Source of the DNA: Punica granatum
Taxonomy: Eukaryota > Streptophyta > Magnoliopsida > Myrtales > Lythraceae
Assembly: GCF_007655135.1 (NCBI RefSeq)
Contig: NC_045127.1
Span: 25,338,199-25,402,198 of the forward strand
Reading direction: 5' to 3'
Length of the DNA: 64,000 nucleotides
Shown here piece after piece: positions 23,686 through 34,175 of this stretch. Within the stretch, counting starts at the first letter, position 1. Each line of letters starts with the position of its first letter. A model generated the notes under the pieces. The model worked only from the letters and a program-made list of their open reading frames with translations. It was not told where the DNA came from and searched no databases. Position numbers and translations under genes: made by a program.

Positions 23686-24393
23686 TGATATGATCCAGTT
23701 AGAAGACCCTTCGCAAGGGCATGAAGAAGAATCCAAGGATGACAGGGTCGGGCATGAAGGCGAGCTTTGGGATAAGCATGTGCCAGCTAGAGCAAGTACA
23801 AGAGCACGAGCCAAGCGAATCCAACAAGTCATGCAAAGGCTGTTATTGCATGTCCATGAAGGAGAAGTCGAGCTCTTGGGCGAGCTGCATGTGCAACAAG
23901 AAGCCACGACCGTTCATATCCTAGAAATCTATTTAGAAGATGATTTCAGTTTATAAGGGCTGAATTTAGTTGTTTTTCAATTACTTGGGCCTATTTCATT
24001 TTTGGGCTCATTACACTTAGGATTTATTTTAGTCCAGTCCAATAGCCCAATTAGGTTATCAACTAGTATTTCTTTATAAATAGGCATGTGGCCTCCCTAG
24101 AGAAGAGAGATCAGTTTTCATTCAACTTTGTGAGAGAGATTTTCTCCGAGCTGTTGCTCAACAACTTTGCGGATATTGCAAGTGTGATAACTTGTGATTC
24201 CCGACAGTTATAATATTGGTTTCTAGCTCTTTATAGTTAGCGAGTCAATATTCCGTTCATAATATTGGTTTGTGGCTCTTTATAGTTATCGGGTCAATAT
24301 TTCCTATTCTTGAAACCTTCATTGGATAATCCCGGGTTTGATCGCATTTTATTGTTGTTAGGTCTCGCAGCAGGTTCGTCGAGGTTCGCATTA
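23686..24393 (+). repeat. LTR X1
   Basis: 708 bp from TGATATGATCCAG to GGTTCGCATTA (CA changed to TA). Its first 270 bp are open in one frame that continues the Pol tail (DKHVPARASTRARAKRIQQ), ending at 23956. A tandem duplication of about 47 bp (TAATATTGGTTT...GGGTCAATATT) lies near 24208-24302. A TATA-like CTTTATAAATAGGC is at about 24070. Confidence 0.9.
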
Positions 24394-25228
24394 TTTTGTA
24401 TTAGAGCTTTGGCTCCAATCCAGGTTTCACCTATCCTATTTCGTTTTTTTGTTATCCATTATTCTTAAGGTTCGTAAATCGTTGATAGAAGTTCTGATTT
24501 TTGTTAGCTGATTCTAATTGTCCTGAAGAACCCTAAAGTTTCAGTTTATCTTATTGGAGATCCAAAAAAAAAAAGAAAATTCGTCCAAAAAAAATATAGA
24601 GAAAAAATAGGAAAAAAAGAAGAAAAAAAAGTTAAAAAAAAGGAAAGAAAATAAAAAAGAAAGGAAAGAGCAATTGTTTGCGAAATCTTAACTTTTGGGG
24701 TGGAAGCAGATTCCTTAGATATCACTGCTAATCAAGTGAAGTAGGAAATTCCAAAAGTTTCCAGTTATTTTCTTCCATATCTGTCATTATTCCTGAATTA
24801 CCTTCCTTTATATATTCTTGTTTACTTTGATGGACCATTGGCATATAAAGTGACGTTGAGACATCAAATATTATTTCCTTTCAATTGAATATTTTCCTAT
24901 CATATTCCTTTCTTGTCTCTTAGAATCATTCATTCCTTCCATTTCGATACTTTCCATAAATCTCTTGTTTCCTTATTCCAACAAATCTTCCTTGTATATC
25001 TCAGTTGTTTCGTTAACTTCATCTACCACATTATTTCCTTTCTCATTTAGGTTTGGATCCTAAATTTGATTCAATTTCTAGAATTAATGATTATAAGTGC
25101 TTTATCAACTGATTTTACTTTTGCAATTGAATTCCTTAATTTCTTAGGAACTTTGAGGAGAAAATCTAGAGAGAAAAAAAAAGGCAAGAGTGGTGAGTAT
25201 ATCAGAGGTTAAAGCCTAAAATTGAGTG
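24394..25228 (+). mobile_element. X leader with decayed primer-binding site
   Basis: TTTTGTATTAGAGCTTTGG at 24394-24412 is the mutated form of TTTGGTATCAGAGCTTTGG, still intact behind X3 (33649-33667). A long A/G-rich tract (24545-24675) follows and then untranslated sequence up to the GAGTG target (25224-25228) of Y. No coding frame. Confidence 0.75.
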
Positions 25229-26282
25229 TGATGCAAATCATAGCACGACTTCAAGGGATCCAGTTCAAGTTCCAATTGGACCAATTACGCGAGCATGAGC
25301 AAAGAAGTTTAAAGATGAACTCAACGACCTGATTCAAGAGGTTTGGGCTCAAGCAAATTCGTGGAGGCCCATTAGACATGAATCACGTGATTCACAAAGA
25401 TCCATCAACATGATTCAAGTGATAGAATATTCCGGACAATGCTAAATTCAACAAGTGTTTAAGGAAGCTTCTAGAATATTTGATGATCAAGAGAAGATAT
25501 CATCAGATTTGTTTAAAGTTTAAATCTCATGGAGATATTCTAAGAATATTCCCCGTTTGGATTCAAAGAAAATTAATTTTAACTTTAACTTTAACTTTAA
25601 CTCAACACACTATACAACAAAAATACACATTTTCCAATTCAAAAACTTTAACTTTAACTTTAACTCAACACACTACACAACAAAAACACACGTTTCCCAA
25701 GTCAAATTTATAATCACATCTCATTTGTCTTTTTCCACAATCGAAATCAAAGTCAAAATCAAAGTAACTTTAACTCTGAATCCAAACGGCCCCTAGATTT
25801 CATATTTTTATAGATTATGTCATATCTCTATCGATATTTTAGGTTTTATTTTCCTTATCTTTAGGAGGAGATATAGCCAGATTATGATTACTTTATGTCT
25901 ATCTATATTCATCTTAGTGAATTTTAATAAAAAAAAGAACATTCAGAAAATTGTGAGAGTATTCTATTTGGTTCTTGAAGAACTAATTCGAACTTATCGG
26001 AAATTTCCGTAGCGTTCATCATCGACTTATCAAACGGCTTTTCACCACCGTTTGTGGCGTCTTTATCGACTTATCAAACGGCTTTCCATCACCGTTTGTG
26101 GCGTCTTCCTATATACCGAGGTTCTTGTTTCGCAATAAACAACGGGTTGAGGTTAGTTATACCAAGGTTTTTGTTTATATTGTAAACAACGGGTCAAGGG
26201 TTTGTCAATCAAATCTGATTGTGGAACGATGTTGGGTTCCTTTAGTTGTGGGGTCTCGTCATTCTTGGCGGGAATCCCATCA
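25229..26282 (+). repeat. Y 5' LTR
   Basis: 1054 bp, TGATGCAAATC to GGGAATCCCATCA. Longer than the 3' LTR, mainly because the fold-back block (about 25551-25796) has an extra TAACTTTAACTTTAAC-CAACACACTA copy. A tandem duplication of about 44 bp with CTTATCAAACGG and CCGTTTGTGGCGTCTT lies near 26021-26107. Confidence 0.9.
25551..25796. mobile_element. MITE-like block inside the Y LTR
   Basis: CCCCGTTTGGATTCA at the left and TGAATCCAAACGGCCCC at the right are inverted ends around AT-rich sequence with repeated TTTAAC. Homologous blocks sit at the same place in the other Y LTRs (about 30484-30615 and 21920-22110). In the 3' LTR the flanks read TTA on both sides. The LTR family therefore carries the block with it. 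Confidence 0.55.
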
Positions 26283-26945
26283 TTTGGTATCAGAGCATCA
26301 GACTCCAAATTAGGTTTTCGTTTCAATTTGCTGAGCTTCGTTTCGTCATGTTTGTTCTTTCTAGATTGTTATTAGTAAAAAAAATTGGTTAAAAAAACGA
26401 AAGTAGGCCCAAAAAAAAAGGAAAGAGCTGAACAAAAAAAACGAAAGAACGAAAGAAAAGAAAGAAGTTGTTATAGTGAATTTGATCCAAATTCTTTGCA
26501 TTAGACCATTCTAAAGTTTTCATTTCCCTTTCTTTGTGATCTACATTGATTTTGTTCCCAGAATTACATATAACATTCTGATATATATTTCATCCTTTAT
26601 AGTAGTTGTCTTCTCTCTTGTTTCCTTTCTTCCTTAAATTTCATTCGACCATTAATTTTCCTTGATAAGTTCTTGGTGGATTGCTGCTGGAAATTTTAGA
26701 GAATTATTGCTTTTGTTTCAAAAGAACTGAAAGAGAATTATCGAGTGAAAAAAGGCAGGAGTGGTGAGAACATTAGAGGGTTAAAAGCCACGTTTGTTTG
26801 AGTGAAAACACGAGTGTAGAGTGATCCACTTTCTTGAGAGTAAACACGTAAGGGAGAGAATTGTGATGTCCTTTCTTTCTAACTTTATTTTGCAGCAATC
26901 ATATCTCACAACAGTGTTAAGAGTATTCCCGAAGGTGCTACGGAA

Positions 26946-27338
26946 TTGACTGAATTGAAAGTACTTATGGAGGCCATGATGAGTGAGATGAGGCGTGTGA
27001 TGAGGTTGGAGTTAGAGCAGGTTCATGAACGGATAGATCAGATGGAGAACACATGTGTGGAGCATCCACGAAACGCTCCTAATGTGCGTAGGAGGGAAAG
27101 AGTTCAACCGAGTGAAGTAAGGGTTGAAGATAAAGAGAATTATGGGGCTGATTTTGATGAAGAAGATGATCGAGATTCGGTTGTTAGTAATAGGAGACAT
27201 GGAGGGCGGTTTAGAGAAGTTAGGAATCGGGAATACAATAACTTGGGTACTATTAAGATGAAAATTCCATCGTTCAAAAGAAAAATAGTGATCAAAAGAA
27301 AGAGAGTGATCAAAAGAAAGAGAGTGAACAAAAGAAAA
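26946..27338 (+). pseudogene. Y gag remnant
   Basis: Encodes an acidic and coiled-coil-like Gag N terminus (MTELKVLMEAMMSEMRRVMRLELEQVHERIDQME), an Arg-rich linker (RRHGGRFREVRNREY) and NNLGTIKMKIPSFK, the known start of the capsid region in this kind of Gypsy Gag. It then switches abruptly to a lysine-rich run made by an 18-bp tandem repeat (AGTGATCAAAAGAAAGAG, about 27286-27340) and stops. The rest of capsid, the zinc knuckle and protease are absent, so the repeat marks a large internal deletion. Confidence 0.8.
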
Positions 27339-30300
27339 TGAGTGAAAATCAGAGAGAGGCCGAGAAAAATGAGAGAGAAAAAGAAAATAAAAATTCGACC
27401 GTTGACAGAAAATCAGAGATAAAACAAAAGAATTTCTATGCAAAAATGAGTGAAATTAAGCAAGCAATGTTTTCAAATCAGTCGATTATTGTACTTTTGT
27501 ACAAAGAGGCATTTTTCAACACTAATGAACTTGACATCGTTCCACCTAGTTCTGTTGTTTCTCTTTTACAAGAGTATGAGGATGTCTTTCCCGAGGAAAC
27601 ACCACATGGGTTACCTCCAATCCGAGGGATTAAACATCAAATTGATTTTGTTCCCGGTGCAACAATTCCAAACGGACCAGCCTATAGAGCAATCCTGAGG
27701 AGACAAAGGAGCTTCAACGGCAGGTAAGTGAGTTGTTGGAGAAAGGGTATGTGAAGGAGAGCATGAGCCCATGCGTCGTTCCGGTTATACTAGTACCTAA
27801 GAAAGATGGGACGTGGAGAATGTGGGTTGATTGCCGAGCAATCAACAACATAACGGTAAAGTATCGTCATCATATTCCTCGCTTAGATGATATGTTAGAT
27901 GAGCTGCATGGTTCTTGTGTATTTTCTAAAATTGATTTAAAGAATGGTTATTATCATATTAGAATGAAAGAAGGAGATGAATGGAAAACTGCCTTTAAAA
28001 CAAAATACGGTTTGTATGAATGGTTAGTTATGCCTTTTGGTTTGACTAATGCTCCAAGCACTTTTATGAGACTTATGAATCATGTTTTGCGTGCATTTAT
28101 AGGTAGATTTGTTGTTGTCTACTTTGATGATAGACTCGTTTATAGCAAAAACTTAGATGATCATAAGGTACATTTGAAATCTGTTTTAGATGTACTTAGG
28201 AAAGAAAAGTTATTTGCTAATTTGAAGAAGTATACTTTTTGCACCGATAAGCTTGTATTTTTGGGATTTGTTGTTAGTGTACAAGGTATACAGGTTAATG
28301 ATGAGAAGGTACATGCAATCAAAGAGTGGCACAGTCCCACAAGTGTAAGTAATGGTCGTAGTTTTCATGGACTTGCTAGTTTCCACCGACGGTTCATGAA
28401 GGACTTTAGTAGCATAACAGCACCACTTACTGAAGTGATAAAAAAAACGTTAGATTTAGATAGAGAGAAGAACAACTGAAGGCGTTTCAGCTAATCAAAG
28501 AGAAGTTAACCAACGCTCCTTTATTATCTTTACCTAACTTTTCTAAAACTTTTGAGGTTGAATGTGATGCTTCAGGTGTTGGTATAGGTGCAGTTCTCAT
28601 GCAAAAAGGACGACCAATTACTTACTTCAGCGAAAAACTAAGCGGGGCAGCCTTAAACTATCCAACTTATGATAAAGAGTTGTAGGCATTGGTTCGAGCT
28701 TTAGAGACGTGGTAGCACTACTTATGGCCTAAGGAGTTCATGATTCACACCGATCATGAGTCCTTGAAACACTTGAAGGGCCAACACAAACTAAACAAAA
28801 AACATGCCTGATGGGTGGAGTTCATTGAGATATTTCCATACGTCATTCGGTATAAGCAAGGTAAGGAGAATGTGGTCGCCGATGCACTTTCTCTCAGATA
28901 TGCATTACTATCTACACTTGATGCAAAATTGTTTGGTTTTAAGCACATTAAAAATTTATATGCTGATGACCATGAATTTTGTGAGGAATATCGGGCTTGT
29001 GAGAAAATTCCTTGTGGTAAGTTCTTTAGGCATGATGGGTTTCTATTTCAAGAGAATAAGTTATGCGTGCCTAATTGTTCCTTGAGGGAGTTATTAGTGC
29101 AGAAATCTCATGGTGGGGGATTAATGGGATATTTTGGAGTTGCAAAGACTTTAACTATTTTGCAAGAACACTTCTATTACCCACATATGAAAAGAGATGT
29201 TGAGAGAATTTGTGGTAGATGCATTACATGTAGGCAAGCTAAATCCAGAGTGCAGCCTAACGGTTTGTATACTCCTTTACCAATTCCTATTGGATTGATA
29301 TTTCAATGGACTTTGTGTTAGGATTACCTAGAACTAAACATGGGAAAGATTCAATTTTTGTTGTTGTGGATAGATTTTCTAAGATGGCACACTTTATTCC
29401 ATGTCACAAAACGGATGATGCTTCGCATGTTATTGATTTGTTCTTTCGGGAGATTGTGAGGTTACATGGCATGCCTAGAATAATTGTTTCAGATAGAGAT
29501 ACTAAGTTCTTGAGCTATTTTTGGAAGACTTTGTGGTGTAAGTTAGGTACTAAACTATTGTTTTCTACTACTTGTCGCCCACAAACTGATGGTCAAACTG
29601 AAGTAGTAAATAGGACTTTGTCTACTTTATTGAGGGCAATCATTAAAAAGAACATCAAAACATGGGAAGAGTGTTTACCACATGTTGAGTTTGCTTATAA
29701 CAGATCTTTTCATTCTGCTACTAAATTTTCACCATTTGAAATTGTTTATGGATTTAATCCTTTAGCTCCATTGGATTTATCTCCTTTACCTTTGACTGAG
29801 CATGTTAATTTAGATGGCAAAAAGAAAGCTGAATTTGTCAAGTAGATTCATGAGAAAGCAAGACTTAATATTGAGTGAAGAACGGAGCAGTATGCAAAAC
29901 ATGCCAACAAGGGGCTTTCGAACCTGGAGATTGGGTTTGGTTGCATATGAGGAAAGAGAGATTTCCGGCGCAAAGACGTTCCAAATTACTTCCGAGAGAG
30001 GATGGTCTTTTCCAAGTCCTAGAGCGCATCAATGACAATGCTTACAAACTAGACTTACATGGTGAGTACAATGTAAGTTCTACTTTTAATGTTGCTGATT
30101 TGCTTCTTTTTGATGTAGGTGATGATTTGAGGACAAATCTTTTTCAAGAGGAGGGGAATGATGCAAATCGTAGAACGACTTCAAGGGATTCAGTTCAAGT
30201 TCCAATTGGACTGATTACGCGAGCACGAGCAAAGAAATTTAAAGATGAACTCAACGACCTGATTCAAGAGGTTTGGGCTAAAGCAAATTCGTGGAGGCTC

Positions 30301-30375
30301 ATTGGACATGAATCACGTGATCCACAAAGATCCATCAACATGATTCAAGTGATAAAAGATTCCGGACAAGACTAA
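27338..30375 (+). pseudogene. Y pol pseudogene (RT-RH-IN)
   Basis: A Lys/Glu-rich linker (SENQREAEKNEREKENKN) leads to the RT entry segment (YEDVFPEETPHGLPPIRGI), RT (27733-28479) with [36 protein letters not shown] and YFDDRLVYS, RNase H (28480-28900) with stops at 28683 and in TGGTAGCAC and GCCTGATGG, then integrase. Integrase has [10 protein letters not shown]...[11 protein letters not shown], a break at about 29293 before MDFVLGLP, and intact SDRDTKF and QTDGQTE. A frame break near 29843-29875 precedes the C terminus (FEPGDWVWLHMRKERFP). The last frame passes through DDLRTNLFQEEGND into the 3' LTR as GLITRARAKKFKDELNDLIQ and stops at 30375. Several stops fit C-to-T or G-to-A changes. Confidence 0.88.
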
Positions 30376-31101
30376 ATTCAACAAGTGTTTAAGGAAGCTT
30401 CTAGAATATTTGATGATCAAGAGAAGATATCATCATATTTGTTTAAAGTTTAAATCTCATAGAGATATTCTAGGGATATTTATGGCTTGTTTGTTTTCAG
30501 GGTTAAAATCACAAAAATTTTAACTTTAACTTTAACTCAATACACTACACAACATTTGTCCTTTTCAACAATCAAAATCAAAGTTACTTTAACTCTGAAA
30601 CCAAACGCACCGTTAGATTTCATATCTTTATAGATTATGTCATATCTCTATCAATATTTTAGGTTTTATTTTCATTATCTTTAGGAGGAGATATGGTCAA
30701 ATTAGGATTATTTTATGTCTATATATATTCATCTTAGTGAATTTTAATAAAAAAAGAATATTCAGAAAATTGTGAGAGTATTCTCTTTGGTTCTTGAAGC
30801 ACTACTTCGAACTTATCGAAAATTTCCGTGGCATTCATCATCAACTTATCAAACGGCTTTCCACCACCGTTTGTGGCGTCTTCATCGACTTATCAAACGG
30901 CTTTCCATCACCGTTTGTGACGTCTTCCTATATATCGAGGTTCTTATTTCACAATAAACAACGGGTTGATGTCAGTTATACCAAGGTTCTTGTTTATGTT
31001 GTAAACAACGGGTCGAGGGTTTGTCAATCAAATATGATCGTGGAACGATCTTGGGTTCCTTTAGTTGTCGGGTCTCGTCATTCTTGGCGGGAATACAATC
31101 A
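30159..31101 (+). repeat. Y 3' LTR
   Basis: 943 bp, TGATGCAAATCGTAG to GGGAATACAATCA, preceded by the polypurine tract. The first 217 bp encode the tail of Pol. Holds the fold-back block near 30484-30615 and the duplicated AAACGG...CCGTTTGTG phrase near 30841-30925. Confidence 0.9.
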
Positions 31102-31206
31102 GAGTGAAACACGAGTGTTGAGTAGCATTAATTTGAGTGCAAACACATGAGCGAGTGGTTGTGAGGTCCATCTCTATTCTCTAAAGTTTCACTTGCAGAT
31201 TTCGTC

Positions 31207-31653
31207 ATGCCACAAGAAAGCAGTGGAAATGATCAGAATAACGGAGGAACTGATTACACCATGATGATCCGAGATATGCAGCAACAATTTGAGCATATGA
31301 ATGTGATGGTTGATTTGATTTACGATCGGTTAGAAAGGCGAGACAAGCGGATTGAACAGTTGCTAGATGGCTATGACAAAACTTCCGGTTCATCTTCTTG
31401 TAAATTGAAGTGGGGATCTTTGACGAAGAAGGAAGAGAAAATAGCCTTGAAGTCAGTAAAAGAGAAACCCACAAACAAGTTTCAACCCAACGGCAAAGAG
31501 AATGGTCATATTGCTTCTCAACTCCCAAACAGCGATGGTCGAAACGCAAAACTATTGCCGCTTCCACCGAACCAAATGGATGAAGAGCAACTTCAAATCG
31601 AGCATTCCATTGGCGAGAAAAGTGAGGAACTCAAGAATGTCTTTTTCGAGTAA
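31207..31653 (+). CDS. X short Gag-like protein, 148 residues
   Basis: An intact frame starting MPQESSGNDQNN. Residues 20-55 (DMQQQFEHMNVMVDLIYDRLERRDKRIEQLL) look like a coiled coil, as in Gag N termini of related Gypsy elements; a Lys-rich region and a Gln/Glu-rich end (LPPNQMDEEQLQIEHSIGEKSEEL) follow. No capsid core, zinc knuckle or enzyme is present. Just after the stop, another frame reads DSRTNPFE-like sequence leading into the LTR, so the unit looks like a Gag head fused to a Pol tail. Whether a protein is made is unknown; it lies inside a dead array. Confidence 0.55.
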   Translation: MPQESSGNDQNNGGTDYTMMIRDMQQQFEHMNVMVDLIYDRLERRDKRIEQLLDGYDKTSGSSSCKLKWGSLTKKEEKIALKSVKEKPTNKFQPNGKENGHIASQLPNSDGRNAKLLPLPPNQMDEEQLQIEHSIGEKSEELKNVFFE

Positions 31654-31728
31654 ATGCCTCTAGAACCGTCACCAATCAAGTCGTTTGTCATAGATTCGAG
31701 GACAAATCCTTTTGAAGAGAAGGGGGAA

Positions 31729-32433
31729 TGATATGATCCGGCTAGAGGACCCTTCGCAGGGGCATGAGGAAGAATCCTAGGATGCAGGGTCAGGCATGAA
31801 GGCGAGCTTTGGGATAAGCATGTGCCAGCTAGAGCAAGTACAAGAGCACGAACCAAGCGAATCCAACAAGCCATGCAAAGGCTGTTATTGCATGTCCATG
31901 GAGAAGAAGTCGAGCTCTTCGGCGGGCTGCATGTGGAACAAGAAGCCACGACCGCTCATATCTTAGAAATCTATTTAGAAGATGATCCCAGTTCAAAAGG
32001 CTGAATTCAGTAGCTTTTCAATTACTTGGGCCTATTTCATTTTGGGCTCATTACACTTAGGATTTATTTTAGCCAAGCTCATTAGCCCATTTAAGTTATC
32101 AGTTAGTGTCTCTCTATAAATAGGCATGTGGCCTCCCTAGAAAAGACAGATCAATTTTCATTGAACTTTGTGAGAGAGGTTTTCTCTGAGTTGTTTTGCA
32201 GCAACTTCGCCAATATTGCAAGCGTGATGACTTGTGATTCCCGACATTTATAATATTGGTTTCTAGCTCCTTAAAGCTAGTGGGTCAATATTTCGTTTAT
32301 AATATTGGTTTGTGGCTCTTTATAGTCATCGGGTCAATATTCCCTATCCTTGAAACCTTCATTGGACGATCCCGGGTTTAATCTCATTCTATTGTTGTTG
32401 GATCTCGCGGCAGGTTCGTCGAGGTTCGCATCA
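31729..32433 (+). repeat. LTR X2
   Basis: 705 bp, TGATATGATCCGG to GGTTCGCATCA, preceded by the purine run GAAGAGAAGGGGGAA. A one-base loss near 31784 breaks the LTR-encoded Pol tail, which remains open from 31822 to 32004 (ARASTRARTKRIQQAMQRLL). Followed directly by a Gag segment (GCAGTGGAAATGATC) without binding site or leader. Confidence 0.9.
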
Positions 32434-32941
32434 GCAGTGGAAATGATCAGAATAACAGAGGAGCTGATTACAACATGATGATCCGAGACATGCAATAACA
32501 ATTCGAATGCATGAATGTGATGGTTGATTTGATTTACGATCGGTTGGAAAGACGAGACAAGCAGATTGAACAGTTGCTAGATGGCTATGACGAAGCTTCT
32601 GGTTCATCCTCTTGTAAATTGAAGTGGGGTTCTTCAACGAAAAAGGAAGAGAAAATAACCTTGAAGCCAATAAAAGAGAAACCCACAATCAAGTTTCAAC
32701 CCAACGGCAAAGAGATGGGTCATATTGCTTCTCAATTCCTAGACAACAATGGTCGGAACGCAACGCTATTGCCGCTTCCACCTAACCAAATGGATGAAGA
32801 GCAACTTCAAATCAAGCGGTCCATTGGCGAGAAAAGTGAGGAATTCAAGAATGTCTTTATCGAGCAAATGCCCCCATAACAATCATCAATCAAATCGGTT
32901 GTCATAGATTCGAGGACGAATCCTTTTGAAAGGAGGGGGAA
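32434..32941 (+). pseudogene. Partial second X interior, Gag-like
   Basis: Repeats 31219-31728 at high identity, but begins inside Gag, directly at the end of LTR X2, at a shared GCAG. An early TAA stands in MQ*QFE (CAATAACAA against CAGCAACAA). The open frame 32511-32879 keeps the coiled coil (LIYDRLERRDKQIEQLLDGY) and ends at TAA just before SIKSVVIDSRTNPFE. Leader and start codon are lost. Confidence 0.75.
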
Positions 32942-33648
32942 TGATATGATTCAGCTAGAGGACCCTTCGTAGGGGCATGAGGAAGAATCACAGGATGATA
33001 GGGTCGAGCATGAAGGCAAGCTTTGGGATAAGCATGTGCCAATTAAAGCAAGTACAAGAGCACAAGCCAAGCGAATCTAACAAGTCATGCAAAGGTTGTT
33101 ATTGCATGTCTATGGAGGAGAAGTCGAGCTCTTGGGCGGGCTGCATGTGGAACAAGAAGTCACGACCGTTTATATCCTAGAAATCTATTTAGAAGATGAT
33201 CACAGTTCAAAGGGCTAAATTTAGTTATTTTTCAATTACTTGGGTCTATTTCATTTTTGGGCTCATTACACTTAGGATTTATTTTAGCCCAGTCCATTAG
33301 CCCAATTAGATTATCAGCTAGTATCTCTTTATAAATAGGCATGTGGCCTCCCTAGAGAAGAGATATCAGTTTTCATTCAACTTTGTGAGAGAGATTTTCT
33401 CCAAGCTATTGCTCAGCAACTTTGCGGATATTGCAAGTGTGATAACTTGTGATTCCCGACATTTATAATATTGGTTTCTGGCTCTTTATAGCTAGCAGGT
33501 CAATATTCCGTTTATAATATTGGTTTGTGACTCTTTATAGTCATCGAGTCAATATTCCCCATCCTTGAAACCTTCATTGGACGATCCCGGGTTTGACCTC
33601 ATTCTATTGTTGTTGGGTCTCGCGACAGGTTCGTTGAGGTTCGCATCA
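32942..33648 (+). repeat. LTR X3
   Basis: 707 bp, TGATATGATTCAG to GGTTCGCATCA, preceded by AAAGGAGGGGGAA. Behind it lie TTTGGTATCAGAGC (33649-33662), an intact initiator tRNA-Met binding site, and only about 58 bp of leader before the 11-bp LTR tip that ends the array. Confidence 0.9.
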
Positions 33649-33732
33649 TTTGGTATCAGAGCTTTGGCTCCATCCAAGTTTCACTTATCCTATTTCATTT
33701 TTTGTTATCCATTGTTCATAGGGTTCGCATCA
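33649..33732 (+). mobile_element. X binding site, leader stub and LTR tip
   Basis: TGGTATCAGAGC at 33651-33662, leader to about 33720, then GGTTCGCATCA identical to the last 11 bp of the X LTR. The X1 leader has GGTTCG at the matching place (TTAAGGTTCGTAAATC). A deletion between leader and LTR end at shared GGTTCG explains the join. Confidence 0.75.
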
Positions 33733-33737
33733 CCAGC

Positions 33738-34140
33738 CCAAAGTGACAACCCATATTCTAGAAGACTCTGGCTGCTACTAGAAGAGAATATTGCTATAAT
33801 ATAGTTTCTCCTAATTAGATATTATTTCATATATTAGCTTGAGTCAGGAGTCAGAAATTTCCTATTTCAGATTATTACCTTGTTCCATTTTAGGAAAGTG
33901 ATCTAGAGGAATTAGACGTCAGTTTCCTATTCTATAGTCAAGGGATGTGTCTTTCCTCTATATATAAGCTATTCGCCTCATTGTAAGAGGATATCTCAGA
34001 AACTCTTATTGTTTAATAATACTTTGAGTTTGCACAACTCTTGATTTTCAGCATATCGCTAGGGTTTAAACATGTGCTACTATTCCCTTTGAGTCTAAAT
34101 TCGGATTTAGGCGTGAGAAATTGTGATCTACGCTGCGTTA
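33738..34140 (+). repeat. Z2 5' LTR, main part
   Basis: Resumes with CCAAAGTGACAACCC after the second CCAGC and ends GCTGCGTTA (CA changed to TA). With 23670-23685 it makes about 419 bp, matching the other Z LTRs. The binding site TGGGTATCAGAG (34142-34153) has one change from TGGTATCAGAG. Confidence 0.9.
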
Positions 34141-34175
34141 GTGGGTATCAGAGTAGGAGTTGCCTAAATCTGATC

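Larger units (their letters stand above)
25229..31101 (+). mobile_element. Y: Ty3/Gypsy element (CRM-like, tentative) nested in X
   Basis: Flanked by GAGTG at 25224-25228 and 31102-31106. LTRs at 25229-26282 and 30159-31101; binding site TGGTATCAGAGC at 26285-26296; polypurine tract AAGAGGAGGGGAA before 30159. The interior has a Gag N terminus, then RT-RH-IN; most of Gag, the zinc knuckle and protease are missing. The pol frame runs on into the 3' LTR, a feature known from CRM-type chromoviruses. LTRs differ at about 5 % over the first 300 bp by hand count, the lowest in the nest. It cannot mobilise itself. Confidence 0.92.
23686..33732 (+). mobile_element. X: non-autonomous LTR element in tandem array, inserted in the Z2 5' LTR
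   Basis: Bounded by CCAGC on both sides (23681-23685 and 33733-33737). Layout: LTR X1, leader plus short coding interior (with Y nested), LTR X2, a partial interior without leader, LTR X3, binding site with a leader stub, then an 11-bp LTR tip (GGTTCGCATCA). The interior carries only a Gag N terminus joined to the last residues of Pol; there is no PR, RT, RH or IN, so X needed enzymes from elsewhere. X1 and X2 differ at about 7 % over 245 bp by hand count. The family resembles Y and may be CRM-like. Confidence 0.9.

Noticed and set aside
23669..23956. A novel 95-codon gene after LHCB1
   Set aside because: It lies in LTR X1 and recurs in X2 and X3; it is the LTR-encoded Pol tail.
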